Assembly: GCF_052857255.1 (NCBI RefSeq)
Contig: NC_135498.1
Span: 116,193,134-116,257,133, forward strand
Source: Amblyomma americanum
Taxonomy: Eukaryota > Arthropoda > Arachnida > Ixodida > Ixodidae
Direction of reading: 5' to 3'
Length of the DNA stretch: 64,000 nucleotides
Below are positions 1-11,640 of this stretch, piece after piece. How positions within the stretch are numbered: the first letter of the stretch is position 1; every line of letters begins with the position of its first letter. Made by a program: the position numbers and the translations under genes. Under the pieces are notes generated by a model. It was not told where the DNA came from. It saw only the letters and a program-made list of their open reading frames with translations, and searched no databases.

Positions 1-1800
1 TATTATGAGCTATGCGGTAATGAGTTAATATTCTGTCTCATTCTTGAATACCGCATTTCAAAATGTTTTGGATATTATATGTGAGTAAATGCACGAAACC
101 CAGATCAATAGAGCCGAAGTTTTCCCAGATGGGGTCAAGACACTGTGTTGTGCGGGCTCCTCGCGCCGTTCAAGCATGCATATAACGGGTATTTCTTTTG
201 TAAAGTTTAGCGATTTCTAGCTTTAAAAATTCTAGGGTTTCAATATAGTAAACCGACGAGGATCGAGGCGCGAAAACACAGGAGGTAACACATCGCGCGC
301 GGATGTCGCTATCTGCAGCCGCGCGCGGGTTGGGGCATTGTCGCATTGACGGAACAATGCACAACGCCTCTGGCGCTGGCGCTCTGTGAAAGGTTCAGCC
401 TTCATACATACCTCGGATTTTTCTGCTTTACCAGTGAAGTAGCGCTTTCTTCAGAAAAACTGTGAGAGATAGGTCTGTGCGATCTATATGCAGGAAGATT
501 GCATAGCAAGGTGGGCATCATGTACGCAAAAATGTGTGACGATTAGGCGATTAATTAATCAAGATTTGTTAATAATGTTTCTTATTTCGCATTCTTATAG
601 GCAACATTTACTGCGATATCATTGAGCGTGAATAATAATGGAGCGCCCTCTTTTTAATCATTCTTAATCGGAAAACTGGTTCGAAATATCGGACGTGAAA
701 AATACGCATTTGGACGCTCGTTTAGTTGGCCTAACTGGCCGCAGCTGGCCTAGCGCCATTGCGGACACGCAAATGGCGATTTTGCTCAAGTCAGAACCAT
801 CGGTTTAGTGCCACGTAGAAGACGAAGAAGAGCGGGCAGTGCCGCGGGACGAAGCGCGCTCGGCGAGCAGTCAACGGAACAAACAACGGACAATTTCGCT
901 CGGGATTGGTACCAAACGGATTAGTGCTTACGCAGTAAAAAAACGTTAGAGATCACTGCTGCAACAGGCATTGGGAGAATGCGATAGCAATGACGCCGCT
1001 TCCACACTCGTCTCCTCTCTTCGCATCCCTATTGTGACGTCTAACCGCTTCTTTTATCGTTGACTTGTGTTTTTCAGCATTTGTTTCTTTGCTTACCATT
1101 TTCGTTTTACTTTTACATCAATTAATATTTTTTAACCTCGTCTATTTTTTGTTGTTTTTTTATACTCTCGGCACCCGAGAATGTTTTGTTATCCTCCCCT
1201 ACATTAACGCGCATGGTTTTTATTCTTGTTTAATTATCGGTCAATGATCACACTTTAATCTATTTTAAACCATCATCCGGCTTTGTTTCGTATTTTTCTA
1301 AAATATCGACGCCCAAGGCAGTTTTGACGTCCTCTCACTTTATCGCCGTCCTGGACTATTGCGACGTGTAATCGACGTTTTCGCCTTTAATTAATTACTT
1401 ACACCACGTCAACCAAATTTGACGCGCATAGACATTTTATCATTCTATATAAAATGCAATCATTCTTTCCTGCTATCTCGTCCTTGAACAATGCAAGGGC
1501 TGCCGGCGCGCTTTGCGTTTACTTTCTGCGGGCAAGAAAACCGCGAACATAGCCAAGTAATGCTTTCGCATTAAAATACCACGCTATGGGTGGTAGGTGA
1601 TATAGAATATTAAAAAAAAATTGTTGTCTCAACATTAGAGACAATCTGTTCGGTTGTGTCTTGTAAAGCAACGCTTTTTATGCCTTATTTTCGGTTGTTC
1701 CCAAAATCGGTGAAAATTCAATGAAAATTGCCGAGACGTATCTCATTCAAAATACGGAAAACATGATGTATTTGTGTCATCTGACTGGAAATTGAGGTAA
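1..1800. other. AT-rich DNA, no gene recognised
   Basis: No convincing coding frame, RNA gene or complete repeat is seen. Open frames here are short and have no recognisable motif. A locally GC-rich patch near 720-900 and T-rich stretches near 1080-1180 show no gene structure. The stretch is probably old repeat or intergenic DNA. Confidence 0.5.
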
Positions 1801-1804
1801 GACA

Positions 1805-1868
1805 TTCATTTTTCTGAGTCTGGTATTTATTACCACCGGAAACCGAAGGTTTTAAGCCCATCATTCTC
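1805..1868. repeat. Fragment of dispersed repeat A
   Basis: A short stretch containing ggtatttattaccaccgga followed by aaccgaagg resembles the segment near 36390-36425 (ggcatttattgcccttgga, then aaccgaaaa). It is probably a truncated copy of the dispersed repeat that is longest at 35.9-38.7 kb, cut off by the RTE-like fragment that follows. Confidence 0.35.
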
Positions 1869-1884
1869 ATTATCTTGACTACAC

Positions 1885-2465
1885 ACACTGCAGGGCAAAT
1901 GCCTCTCCCGTGTCTCTTCCATTAACGCTATCCTTTGCCAGCTGCGCCCATCCTATGTCTGCAAACTTCTTAATCTCATCCGCCCACCTAACCTTCTACC
2001 GCCCCTGCTACGCTTGCCTTCTCTTGGAATCCCCTCCGTTACACTTAAGGACCAGCGGTCGTCGTGCCTTCGCGATAAATGGCTTGCCGAAGCCCATTTC
2101 TTCCTCTCGATTTCGACTATAGGATATCATTAAATCGTGTTTGTTCGCTCACCCACTGTGCCCGCTTGTGGTCTCTTAACGTTACACCTATCATTTTTCT
2201 TTCCATGGCTCGCTATGTTGTCCTTAACTTATATTGAACCATTTTCGTTAGTCTTCACTTTTCTGCCCGGTGGGTGAATACCGGTAATATACAGATGTTG
2301 TACACTTTTCTCTTGACGGATATTCGTACCGTGCTATTTATGATCTGAGAGAACCTGCGATATGCGCTCCACCTCATTCTTATCCTTCTAGTTACTTCCC
2401 TCTCATGGTCCTGATCAGCTCTTACTCCCTGCCCTAAGTAGACCTTTACCACTTCCAGCAGCTCG
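1885..2465 (-). mobile_element. RTE-type LINE 3' fragment (C-terminal region of ORF2)
   Basis: Read on the minus strand, the segment carries the conserved region that follows the reverse transcriptase in RTE/BovB-like LINEs: a YLGQ motif, then HEREVTRRIRMRWSAYRRF, then a KRKVYNICILPVF-like strand. Downstream comes a RWSLSVTEGIPREGK-like tail and a GGRMRL-like stretch. The frames are interrupted, so this is a dead 5'-truncated copy. Three more pieces of the same 3' tail occur at 26.2-26.8 kb. The RTE assignment rests on motif order alone. Confidence 0.7.
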
Positions 2466-3114
2466 CTGCCAATATTTGGACAGGAGATTCAAAAAGCGGG
2501 AACAAGCGGAAGCATATGACATTGATGCGAAATCCTTTCCGTTATCTTGAAAAAATTGAAAAAGGTGCAGCAGCAATCGTTGTTATTAGAGTGGCATTAA
2601 ATGAAATAAATGCTTCAACTGCAGAGTACGCGCCATGTGTGTAGAAAAGCGTTGCACAGACAACAACACAGACGCTTTTTGTAAAGTCGGTGCTGATATG
2701 TAATAAGGCGTGCACCTCTGTGACTTCCGAACAGTGTGTACTATCCCCATCTTGGTACTTCTCATTCCGCCACACAACACCGAACGAAAGAGATGGTTTT
2801 ATGGCGGTCCTAGGGGTTCCGTTTTCGGGGCTGTAAACTTTGAAGCCAGAGTGGCTATAGAAACTTCGGCGTTCCTAGACACAGACGACCGCACCCGGTG
2901 GTAATACGCACTTAGACCAAGGCCGCAGCACAATTACGTGTATCTTGTTAACACCTGGCGCAGGAGCCACAATCGCGCGTTACTGCTAGCGCTAAGCTCA
3001 ATTCGGTGCTTTCACCCCGTGATGACAGCGACACATGTGCATTATGCGGCGTAGAAAGGTAGGCCTGGATAATTTCTTACCCAAAAAATGTGAAGATGAC
3101 CCTCGAGCTCCACC
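2466..3114. other. No gene recognised
   Basis: Two opposite-strand short open frames overlap near 2550-2900, but neither has a known motif. Nothing further can be assigned. Confidence 0.45.
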
Positions 3115-3970
3115 CTAAGAGAATGTCACGATAGCGTAATGGGTAAGTCCTCATATATACGGAAGGTCATTCCCTGCTTTGGAGCCATTAGTCATTGGGA
3201 GTCCTCATACCCTTCATGTCGCATCAGTGCTCCGGTTAAGCGATGCGTTATTGCGCTGCGATGGTAGGCGCTCCCAGCGGTGGGTATTGGGCGATCTAGG
3301 TTGCTCTTCCCGAGCAACCAATCAATAATTTAACCACCACCTGCCTCTTTGCTTCCGATCAAGTGGGCAGGTTGTGATGACGCTGCTAGGTCATGTCACC
3401 TAGGTGGCCACCCCTGCCTCCTAAGTTGCTATGTGGGGACGATCTGCTAGAGCAATGCCCGTGATTTTTCACTCACAGTTCCAACGCCGACCCCGACAAA
3501 GCTGACACCGCATTTTGTTGAGAACGGGGCCTTCAAAGCAATCGAGCAAAAATTGAAAACCACACCCATGCTTCAACTTACGGGTGATGAGTTAGCGTAG
3601 TGGGTTAATACTCATACATGCAAAATTCGCCGTTCCCTACCCAACATTAATAAATCTCTGAGGGTCCTCATGTGACTTCTTCATAGCGGTGCAAAGTATA
3701 ATCGTTGCGATATTCCCTTGCGATGGCTGGTGCTTGCAAGGCTCGGTGGCATGTATGAGACAGGCTGTGCTTCCCGAGCCATCTCTCGCGACTAATCACT
3801 AATTTAATTGCCAATTGACACGGTACACGGTTGGCTCATTATGCGGTGAGAAGGTTGAGATGACCTCACACGGTTACGTGACCAAAGTGTCCGCCTTCCT
3901 CCTAGGTAGCATCTTAGGGCATTTTTCGTGAAACCTTCGCTCACTGACAACAACGCCGGATTCTCTGCGT
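3115..3970. repeat. Diverged tandem duplication (about 460-bp units), tRNA-like boxes
   Basis: Two tandem units can be aligned by eye. Unit 1 starts near 3128 with gatagcgtaatgggtaag and unit 2 near 3590 with gttagcgtagtgggttaa. Both continue with an actcat/cctcatata segment, a gttccct-like element, a gcgatggt/gcgatggc block, a gcttcccgagc/gctcttcccgagc block and a (c)aataatttaa/actaatttaatt block. The start of each unit resembles a polymerase III A box (TRGCNNAGTGG) and the following ttccct a degenerate B box, so the units may be old tRNA-derived SINE copies. Confidence 0.5.
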
Positions 3971-4189
3971 TGAAATTCTGTGCCGCTTATGCGTAACCAT
4001 TTACTCAACGATGTCTTGGAGTAATGTTCGAAATAGAGTTAACCCGCATTCAAACGAGACAATTTCGAGGTGGCTGCGGTTTTGTGCATTGGGTGCAGAC
4101 ATGTAAATCCAGCATCAAGACTGATTGAGGAAAACAATGATTTCTCATGCACACTCTTAGAAATACTCTATCAAGTATGAGTGCTGAGC

Positions 4190-4575
4190 ATACTTTTGAA
4201 GACGCAGGAAAATTGTAAATGACACTGCGTGATGAAGTAAATTTGCGTACTAACCATTAACAGACGACCCTGCAAAAGACAGGAGCGTAGTTGAGAAAAA
4301 GAGATTTCTTGACGCCTAGAAGGGAGGCCAGATGAAACGAAGCAATCCACTTTCTGGACGCATTGACAATAAACCCTACTTTGTTTTATCTTAGCATTGC
4401 TGATTTACAGCGACTTGAGGGCGCTGATATTTTTTATGATATTTATATCTCCCACATGCTCTATTTAAAGTTTTTTTTAGGTATTTACTGCTGTTTTTCT
4501 TTTCTGAGAATGAATGCCCACGTGTGCGGTCGGATTTTTGACGTGCGCACAAATCAATTCTTAGGCCATTTCTGA
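4190..4575. repeat. Fragment of dispersed repeat B
   Basis: Contains gggcgctgatattttttatg near 4426 and an upstream gaagacgcaggaaaattgtaaatg segment (split here: gaagacgcaggaaaattg, then taaatg). Similar blocks occur near 37715-37970 and 43960-43985. It is a partial copy of the same non-coding dispersed repeat. Confidence 0.4.
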
Positions 4576-6200
4576 ACAAGCAGGGACCGTATTCAGTGCC
4601 AGCTGTTTGCTTAGAATTACATGGCAACGCAACACCAAGAAAAGAATGTTCGGAGTCAGGGCAAAAAGGAACCGTAAATGGTACACGCGTTCAAACGTTT
4701 TTCAGAAAGCAAAACTTGCGTTAATTACCTTAGACTTGTAGGCTGTCAGTGCTAAAAAAAGAACACCTATACCCCTAACGTTTTAATAAAAGGACAATGC
4801 ATCTCCACCAAATTATGATGTTCGTTAAACGCAAATTTTTCTTGGTTTTAAGGCCACCATAGTCTGGACTCTTGTTACATTCCACGTTTAAGGTTTTTCG
4901 TAAACATCGAGTTTATCAGACAGTTACTGAACCACAGAACGATATCAATAATCGTACATGTATTGTTATACTGTATTCACTCCAGTAAAAAGTTATTCAG
5001 ACTTCAAGTGATAAGACTAGTCCTGACCTTTAGTCTGATCGCAAAATTGCTTACATCCCCATTGACCAGTGCGGATGCAAGGGCTTGCTTTTCGGGTCGT
5101 TCAGTATGTTCAAGTAAGACCAGAAACACGAGCTCCGCAGTATACAGAACAACGCACCAGATGAATTTCACAAAAAATGCTCTGCAGATAAATGCATAGC
5201 TCAGCTAGTTGAGCTATGCATTTTTTCAACGTTGGAATTGTTGGCCTTGCAAGAAGAACCTCCAGAAAATGCACTGAGGGGGTTCGCAGGCTGGTAAATA
5301 CCTTTGTCCCCTACCTAGAAGACAAGAACGAAGTAAGGATTTTAGTTTTCTTATAAACTTTCTACCTACAATAAAATTGGGGCTTGTGATATCAGACGTG
5401 GAAGGCTATGCGCTAGTAATTACGGAAATGGATTTGATAAAAAAGCATCAGCAGCCATTTACGAGTGTTTTAAACGTGTTATGGTTGATTTTGCGAATCT
5501 GAAAGAGAGTGTCATTCCAATGCTGAATTTATGCAGTCTTGGGTCGTTATCACATCGCGTCTGAAGGAACGGTAATGAATTAAGCTGATTGTGTTCAGCA
5601 AATACCTATAAAGCTGATGTTCTATTCAGAGTCATTTCGGAAGCCGGCACCTAGCATTATATTGCTTCAAGATACCTACGCAAGCGTCCTTCCAAGTTAG
5701 CCATTGAAGATTGTTTAGTTCTGGGAAATGCAGATATGCTGGTGGGATTTTTGAAGCACCGTCATCCTCGATGGTGTTCGGGGTTCAGTATTAATTTTCA
5801 AGACTGACCACATATGCTGGAGGTCTTCACTGATGTTCCAGAGACGAGTGTAAGTTTTCCCTCTAGGCACTCAACACACGTAAAAAACGTAACTGCATTT
5901 GCGTTGAGTCAAGCTTAAATCATTCGTGCCACCAGTGTATAAAAGATTATTCACTCTTATAAGTACGGAGATTAATGCGGTGATTAAAAGGCGCAGGCTT
6001 TCCAAAAACGTGGTATAAGAGCAGCTTGTGAAAAACTGTTGCGGGAAGCATGGGAGGGGTTCTCATATCCAAAAAAGGACATGAAAAAACGACAAAAATC
6101 TGCAGCCATTGTTTGCATGCAGCCTATTGTACACAATGTGAAAAATCTGGCCCGACATTTTTAAGACAAGTGGTACGCTGTGCGCAGCCCGAGCTGTGGG
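4576..6200. other. No gene recognised
   Basis: AT-rich DNA with short open frames only. A small inverted repeat is visible at about 5192-5222, where aaatgcatagctcagct is followed closely by gttgagctatgcattttt. Nothing else can be assigned. Confidence 0.45.
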
Positions 6201-6261
6201 AGCTCCGCCATGTGATAAGGAACAGCCATGCGAAAGCGAAAAGCACCAAGATCTTGATCAC

Positions 6262-6528
6262 CTACAAACAACATGGTGTGTAATGGGATGTATTCATTGT
6301 AGAATGTTCTAAGATACTCTTTTCAGAGTTGTTCAAATTTATACATGAAATTAGAATGTGGTTTACTGTGAGTTCATTGCCACACTTATTGCACAGAGGT
6401 TTGTTTTGTTTTGTCAGTAAGAAGTTGTGTGTAAGGTGCGTGTGTCCAATGCGTAGACGACATAAAATAACTTCTGTAAAACTTTCCTGATGTCTAGATG
6501 ATTTTAATTCTCCCAAAATGGATTTCAC
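6262..6528 (-). pseudogene. LINE ORF2 C-terminal domain with CCHC-like finger
   Basis: The reading frame contains VILCRLRIGHTHLTH followed by CNKCGNELTVNHILISC. The pattern RLRIGHT-x-LTH, then C-x2-C, then NHILISC is the standard tail of many RNase H-bearing LINE ORF2 proteins, just downstream of RNase H. The cysteine spacing (C-x2-C...H-x4-C) suggests a small zinc-binding module. It belongs to the LINE that also includes the RT and RNase H fragments at higher coordinates. Confidence 0.75.
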
Positions 6529-6727
6529 AGAATGTAATTTGTTGTTTACTTGCCATTCCCAAGTAGCCTAACAGTTATTTCTTAATTTACTGTGCATTAA
6601 TTTCAAGCAATCTCTGTGCGTTACGTTCAGGTGTTTTTTTTTAAACGAAATCTTGCTTGTGGCGTGCATGCATCTGCTTTTTCATCACCTACAATTCCGA
6701 CATTGCTGGACCCAGCAGATTTTTATC

Positions 6728-7276
6728 TTATGTTTTTGTGTTGTGACTAATTATAATATGTATGATGTTTCCTGTCATGGGTACAGAAGCATTTCTAGAG
6801 TGCAGTGCTTTGAGCATACTAAGAGAGTCAGTGTAAATGAAGCTGTTTTTGATGTTCTCTCTCACTACTTGTTCTACAGCTACGAAGATGGCGTAACACT
6901 TGGCAGTAAAAACCGATGTGCGCTCTGGCAGCCTTACCATTTCTTCAATGTTTCCTTGCATTACTGCACTTTCAACATGCTTTCCTGTTTTTGAGCCTTC
7001 AGTGTAAAATTCAGGAGAGGTGTCATACTTTTCTTGCAGTCCAAAGTACTCTTGTAGTATGTGCTCGTGTGGAGTTTGTTTTTTGTGTGAATTCGTCAGT
7101 GTGAAGTAACATACTGCGGGGAGGCTGTAACATGAGGGCAGATGGGCTTGTCGTGATGCGATGCTAGGTAGAGTGTTTAGTACAGCTAACGATTTCCATT
7201 TATCTTCAAAGCGCAGTACTAAAGATAAAATTTGGTCAGTTGTAGAATAATTTTTTGGATGGACGCTTGGTGACAA
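6728..7276 (-). pseudogene. LINE RNase H domain fragment
   Basis: The 182-residue frame includes FYTEGSKTGKHVESAV, then TAKCYAIFVAVEQVV, then FIYTDSLSMLKAL. These are the RNase H strand with the first catalytic acid, the E-helix and the TDS motif. The usual first acid is Asp (TDGSK), but here it is Glu. The expected Glu in the helix (TAELYAI) is replaced by Lys (TAKCYAI). Both changes point to loss of catalytic activity. It lies between the RT block and the C-terminal finger of the same LINE. Confidence 0.75.
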
Positions 7277-7375
7277 TTGATGGCAGAGATGTTTCGGGGG
7301 AGAAAGGGTTTTTTGGATGTATGTGCATGTAAGATGGATTCTTCGATCCCCTAGCGCAGGCTCATTAGCTTCAAC

Positions 7376-8170
7376 CTAAAGGCTGGTTACCGGGGATGTC
7401 CTGTATGCTCCAGATGATAGGCGCAGACCATGGTTTTGAACAGGGTCTAATCGTTTAAGGTAAGGTGTTCTTGCTGATCCATAGACTACCCACCCATAGT
7501 CTAGCTTAGAGTGTACCAGACAGCGATAGATTTGTAAAAGGCATGCTCTGTCAGAACCCCACCGTTTTTGTGGGAGCACCTTTAGGAGATTGATGGCTTG
7601 ATGAGCTTTCTTTTTTAGGTTGTTCATATATGGTAGAAATGCGAGTTTCTTGCCAAAAGGGACGCCTGAAAATTTATGTTCTTGTTTAACTGGGAGTACC
7701 ATTTGGTTCAAGTATTGATTGGCATCGACTTGTAGGCGTCGTCGCGATGAGAACAGAAAAGCCAGTGTTTTTAGGGGAGAAAACTTGAATAGATGTCTAT
7801 CTACGGAAGCAGCCAGATTATTTAGAGAAATTTGTGTTTTTCTCTCAAAGGTAGATATGCTGCAGGTAGTGTAAGCTATCTGTAGTTCGTCTACACAAAT
7901 CGAATACATTATGAACTTGGGAATTACTTTAGCTAAGGAATTCATTTTTTCTACGAAGAGCATTGTACTTAGAATGCACCCCAGCGGAACGCCGTTCTCT
8001 TGGGTGAGAGTCATGGAGAAAGTTTCCCCCAGGCGGACTCGGAATGTGCGGTTTGGAAGAAAGTATTTCAAGCAGTTCAACATCTTGCCACGGATTCCTA
8101 GCTCCGCAACGTCATGGAGGATGGCGCACTTCCACGCGGGATCGTAGGCCATCTCTAGATCAAAGAACAC
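7376..8170 (-). pseudogene. LINE reverse transcriptase fragment (fingers, palm and thumb)
   Basis: A 264-residue frame begins with FFDLEMAYDPAW, the RT A motif, followed by TFRVRLG, then ENGVPLGCILS (normally GVPQG-x-LS). The catalytic box reads YSICVDELQIAY, so the usual Y-x-D-D is C-V-D-E and the second Asp is lost. The thumb follows with a FSGVPFGKKLAF block and the late CLVHSKLDYGWVVYGSA block. It is continuous in order with the RT N-terminus at 8532-8254, separated by a frameshift. Dead copy. Confidence 0.85.
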
Positions 8171-8253
8171 CCCATTACAGTGCTGCTTGTGGATGAACGC
8201 CTCCCGGGTATTGTTTTCTAGGCGGACAAGGCGATCAGTGGTCGAGTATGCTT

Positions 8254-8532
8254 TTAAAATCCATATTCATGTATGTCTAAACGTTTTCGGGATTCAAGCA
8301 CAAAGGTTAGTCCACTGTTTACTATACATACGAAAGATTTCGCAATGCAGCTGGTGACGGCTATTGGACTGTAACTGTTAGGACTTGTTGCTGATTTTGC
8401 GAGTTTCAAAAATGGTACGACTGCTTTCTTCCACTCGTCAGGTATTCTGCCAGTTATCCATTTTTCATTGAAGATTTTCAACAGTGCCTCCACGACATCA
8501 TCAGAGAAATGGCCAAGCATAGTGCAACGCAC
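8254..8532 (-). pseudogene. LINE reverse transcriptase N-terminal fragment
   Basis: The frame contains ALLKIFNEKWITGRIPDEWK, then SPIAVTSCIAKSF (normally RPI-x-LTS), then ending HEYGF. This is the start of the RT domain of an I-group LINE. The next block, FFDLEMAYD, is in a different frame just downstream in the element, showing a frameshift at about 8170-8250. Confidence 0.75.
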
Positions 8533-9215
8533 AGTGTCAGGGCCTGGTGCTGTCTTTTTACCGGAAGATAATGTTATTTAATTATTGTATTGCGATAGGC
8601 TGCTTATAGCCCTCATGAATGCCAGTTCAAGATGGAAGTTTTTGTTTTTCTGCTATTGCTTTGTGCTTCTGGAATGTGTTTGTGCAATTGGACGAACTTA
8701 AAACTTCTGTAAAATGCTCACCCGATATGTTGGCCTGGTCTTTTAATTATGTTTGTGTCCCAGGTGTTGCAAATAGAGGGAGTGTGAAGTGGGTATGGTC
8801 AGCAGTGAATTCAGGGACTTTTTCCTACCTTTCTTTTGAGGTTATTGACCTCTTTATTGTGGAAACATTTTCTGCCACGAGGATTTCTCTGCATTTCTTC
8901 GAACGAACCGCGCTATGGCCTTGGCCCCTCTTAAAGGCAAGCAAGTTTTCCGCAGTGGGATACCGACGCAGAGATACTCAAGCATTATTTTGCTGTTTTT
9001 CTTTGCCAATGTGCGTTCTTGTGTCCACTATATTTTGTGCTTCTGTATAGGAGTATTGTTGTTTGTAGTATGGCTAGTGTAGCGGCGGATATTATGCATG
9101 TAGTAATCTTTTTTCAATTTCATCTATGCTGAGGTCTTCACAAAAAACTGTTTCTAGAGTGGCAGTTGCTGTAAAGAGTTTCCAGCGCCGTGGTCTTGGG
9201 GATGACTGAAGCAGA

Positions 9216-9819
9216 TTATAAGAGTCTGATTACGGTAGGTAGATGGTCTCTTCCTAGAGGGTAATTTAAGACGTCCCATTCAAAATTGTTAGAGAGAGAT
9301 GATGATGAGAAAGTTAAATCGAGGAAGTTCATTTTCGCCGAGCTTGGGCAAGAATATGTGCTTTTCCCGTTTTTAAAACAGACACTATTTGAGAGGATAG
9401 TATCTTCATTTATTTGTCTACTTGAGTCACATCGTTTGCGCCCCCAATATGGGGAGTGAGCGTTAAAATCACCAACTACCAGGTATGGCCCCGGCAGATC
9501 ATTGATCAGGCATTCTGAATCTTGGATTCTTAATGCGATGTGTGGTGGAAGGTACAAAGACCATATTCTTATTGTTTTGTAGGTAACGACTCTTGCCGCA
9601 CTGCTTTAAATTTTGCGTTGAGTTTAATTTTCTCAGCAGGGATGCCACTTTGAATGACAATTGCGACGCATTCCGAGAGGTCTGCTCACTATCGCGCATA
9701 TAAGTATTATAATGCTTTAAGATATTTACATCTTGCGGACTAAGATTGGTCTCCAGGAGGCACAATGCAATGGGCATCATTAACCCTATAATATGTGTTA
9801 TGTTACTGTAATTCCTCAA
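9216..9819 (-). pseudogene. LINE APE-type endonuclease fragment
   Basis: Two overlapping frames cover the endonuclease. The upstream frame (9819-9499) has IALCLLETNLSPQD, corresponding to the L-x-E-T motif. The downstream frame (9557-9216) has YLVVGDFNAHSPYWG at residues 25-39, the GDFNAH catalytic motif, and ends with LGRDHLPTVI near residue 100, where the family has SDHFPI. The Ser-to-Arg change at the SDH position and the frame break show decay. Confidence 0.8.
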
Positions 9820-9987
9820 CAGTCCTCGACAGTTTCATTGAACCACAAAAGTCGTGTTTGTGTTTTTGGTTGGGAATGGAACGGAAGGAGTTTGCTTTTC
9901 TGGACCCGTTATCAGGGCCCGGTCTTTTTTTTCACTCGAGAGAGGTGCTCCGCCGCTTCAAAGCGGACGGACTGGGAGTTATATCTA

Positions 9988-10245
9988 TCACCTCACCAGA
10001 GGAACTGGAGGACCACGAAGCCGCGGATGTCTGAGTGTTAGGCCTCCCCAGGTGGAGGATATCTTGCGAGAGGCCGACCCATGGGCCGGCGTCCCCTGCT
10101 TTGGAGATAGCAGAGGAGGTTTCGCTGTCCCTGCCGGGGGAGTGGATGGCCTTGTCATAGACTCGGTTAACGTGGCCGTGGCAGATGCCGGAAGGCTGTA
10201 TGGCAAACCGCCCCCGCCCACCAAATCAGCAAAATTTGTTTTCAT
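9988..10245 (-). pseudogene. Possible ORF1 C-terminal segment of the same LINE
   Basis: A Pro/Ala/Ser/Thr-rich frame of 85 residues (FADLVGGGGLPYSLPASATA...) lies directly downstream of the zinc-knuckle region and upstream of the endonuclease. Low-complexity C-terminal ORF1 regions are common in such LINEs, but no diagnostic motif is present. The opposite strand also has an open frame here, so the coding call is weak. Confidence 0.35.
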
Positions 10246-10268
10246 GGTAGAAGAGTCGTCGTGCTTCC

Positions 10269-10620
10269 TTAAATGTGATATTTTGTTTTGTATTCATTGT
10301 AATGATCTCTTTCTCGTCCTTTCTTGAGAAACACGCCCTTGAATATAGCAGGGTGTTTATCTTCACAGTTTGCGCAGAGAAGTGCTGCTCCTTCACGGCT
10401 TTCAGAAGCATGTTCTTTTGAGGCAAATTTGGCGCAAGTTTCGTAGCCATGGCAGCATTGCGGTCCATGACGGTACCATTGGCATTTGAAGCATCTTCAC
10501 GGATTTGGTTTGTAATATCTGACGTTTATGTTGAGGTAGCCTGCTTATATGGACAGGCGAAGTGTGCCAGGAGCAGATGTTTTGTGGGTACACCTTTGTC
10601 CTCCTTCTTTATTTTAATGC
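10269..10620 (-). pseudogene. LINE ORF1 (Gag-like) zinc-knuckle segment
   Basis: In one minus-strand frame the sequence reads CFKCQWYRHGPQCC (C-x2-C-x4-H-x4-C, about 10493-10452). A degenerate second knuckle CAKFASKEHASES follows, then CANCEDKHPA, ending at a TAA near 10270. This knuckle series is typical of ORF1 proteins of Jockey- and I-group LINEs, which bind element RNA. A TGA lies at 10499-10497, just before the first knuckle, and the second knuckle has lost cysteines. Confidence 0.7.
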
Positions 10621-11169
10621 GATATACATTTATCCCATTGCTTTCTTAGACCCTCAAGCCTCAATTCCTCAGTGAGGTGGATGAATTCTGACTCGAAATT
10701 CACACACCGGACGGTGTTTAGAGACCGCTACGCTCTAATTGACACAGGAACATCCCCGGTGGACACTGGGCAGGAAGGTTTCGTGTATTGGACTATGTCT
10801 GAGGTCAAGCAGTAGGTCGCCACAAGGCATTTTGCACAGTTGGCAGTCTGGACCCAAGGCTTCGGTTAGGGATTTCGACACTGGGAATGGGGACATGGTT
10901 CTCTGGTTTTATTTCGGTCTCTTCACTATGAAGAACATGGTACTTCAGAAAATTTGCCGGTTTTTAAAAACTGTGCAGTTCTATCGGTCCGCCCTCTTTT
11001 GTGAGCTCGATCGTTTTGTGGGAGGGGGGAGAGTAAAATGTATGTGTTGTTTCGCTATGGTGCAAACCACCCACTAAATAGCCCTACGAGGGGACGTGGC
11101 AGGAACTGGCAAGCAGGTCCTGCTCACGCAAGCTGTACACCCCAACTATAATTCAACATTACGCAGCTC

Positions 11170-11640
11170 AGGGTGGTTGGCTACACAATGTTAACCCTCG
11201 CCGCCAGGCAAAAAGGAAAAACAAAGTGTGTATGAAACAGGAGAGTTGTGGGAAAGGCGTAGGAAAGTGAAAGATAGGTGTTAGGATAGAAAAAGGCGAC
11301 TGCCGATTGCCCCCTTTCGGGTCAGGCCGGAGATTCCGTCTACAGGAAGCTGGGGCCAAATAGGTGTGTTGCCTCCGCCGTGGGGCCTTAACGGTTGAAA
11401 CGCTCGGCATCGCCTCAACCACCAGGAACCCCTTTTCCCCGGACACGGCGATGCCACGCACGGCTAGGCGCGGCTGCTCGGGTCCGTGGTGGTGCATTTC
11501 TCGTAGTCATCCGATTGCGGGGATGCCCCTGCGGATGTTCGGGAACCCGTGGTGTCGCCACTCACCAATGTCTGCGTGTAGCAGACGCCACCCTGCGGTG
11601 TTGAGCCCAGATTATGTAAGGTTTTTGGAATTCTGATGTT
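11170..11640 (-). other. GC-rich segment, probable LINE 5' region
   Basis: This is the most GC-rich part of the first 15 kb and lies directly upstream (on the minus strand) of the decayed LINE. Both strands have an open frame of about 90-110 codons with no known motif. I infer a 5' untranslated or early ORF1 region of the LINE from its position only. Confidence 0.35.

Larger units (their letters stand above)
6202..11640 (-). mobile_element. Decayed I-group LINE (full-length order, many lesions)
   Basis: On the minus strand the domains of an RNase H-bearing LINE appear in order: GC-rich 5' segment (11640-11170), ORF1 with zinc knuckles (about 10620-10269), APE-type endonuclease (9819-9216), reverse transcriptase (8532-7376), RNase H (7276-6728) and a C-terminal cysteine/histidine finger (6528-6262). 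Each block is separated from the next by frameshifts or stops. The RNase H after the RT argues for the I group rather than Jockey, CR1 or L2. Parts lie outside any open frame, so the copy is inactive. Confidence 0.8.
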
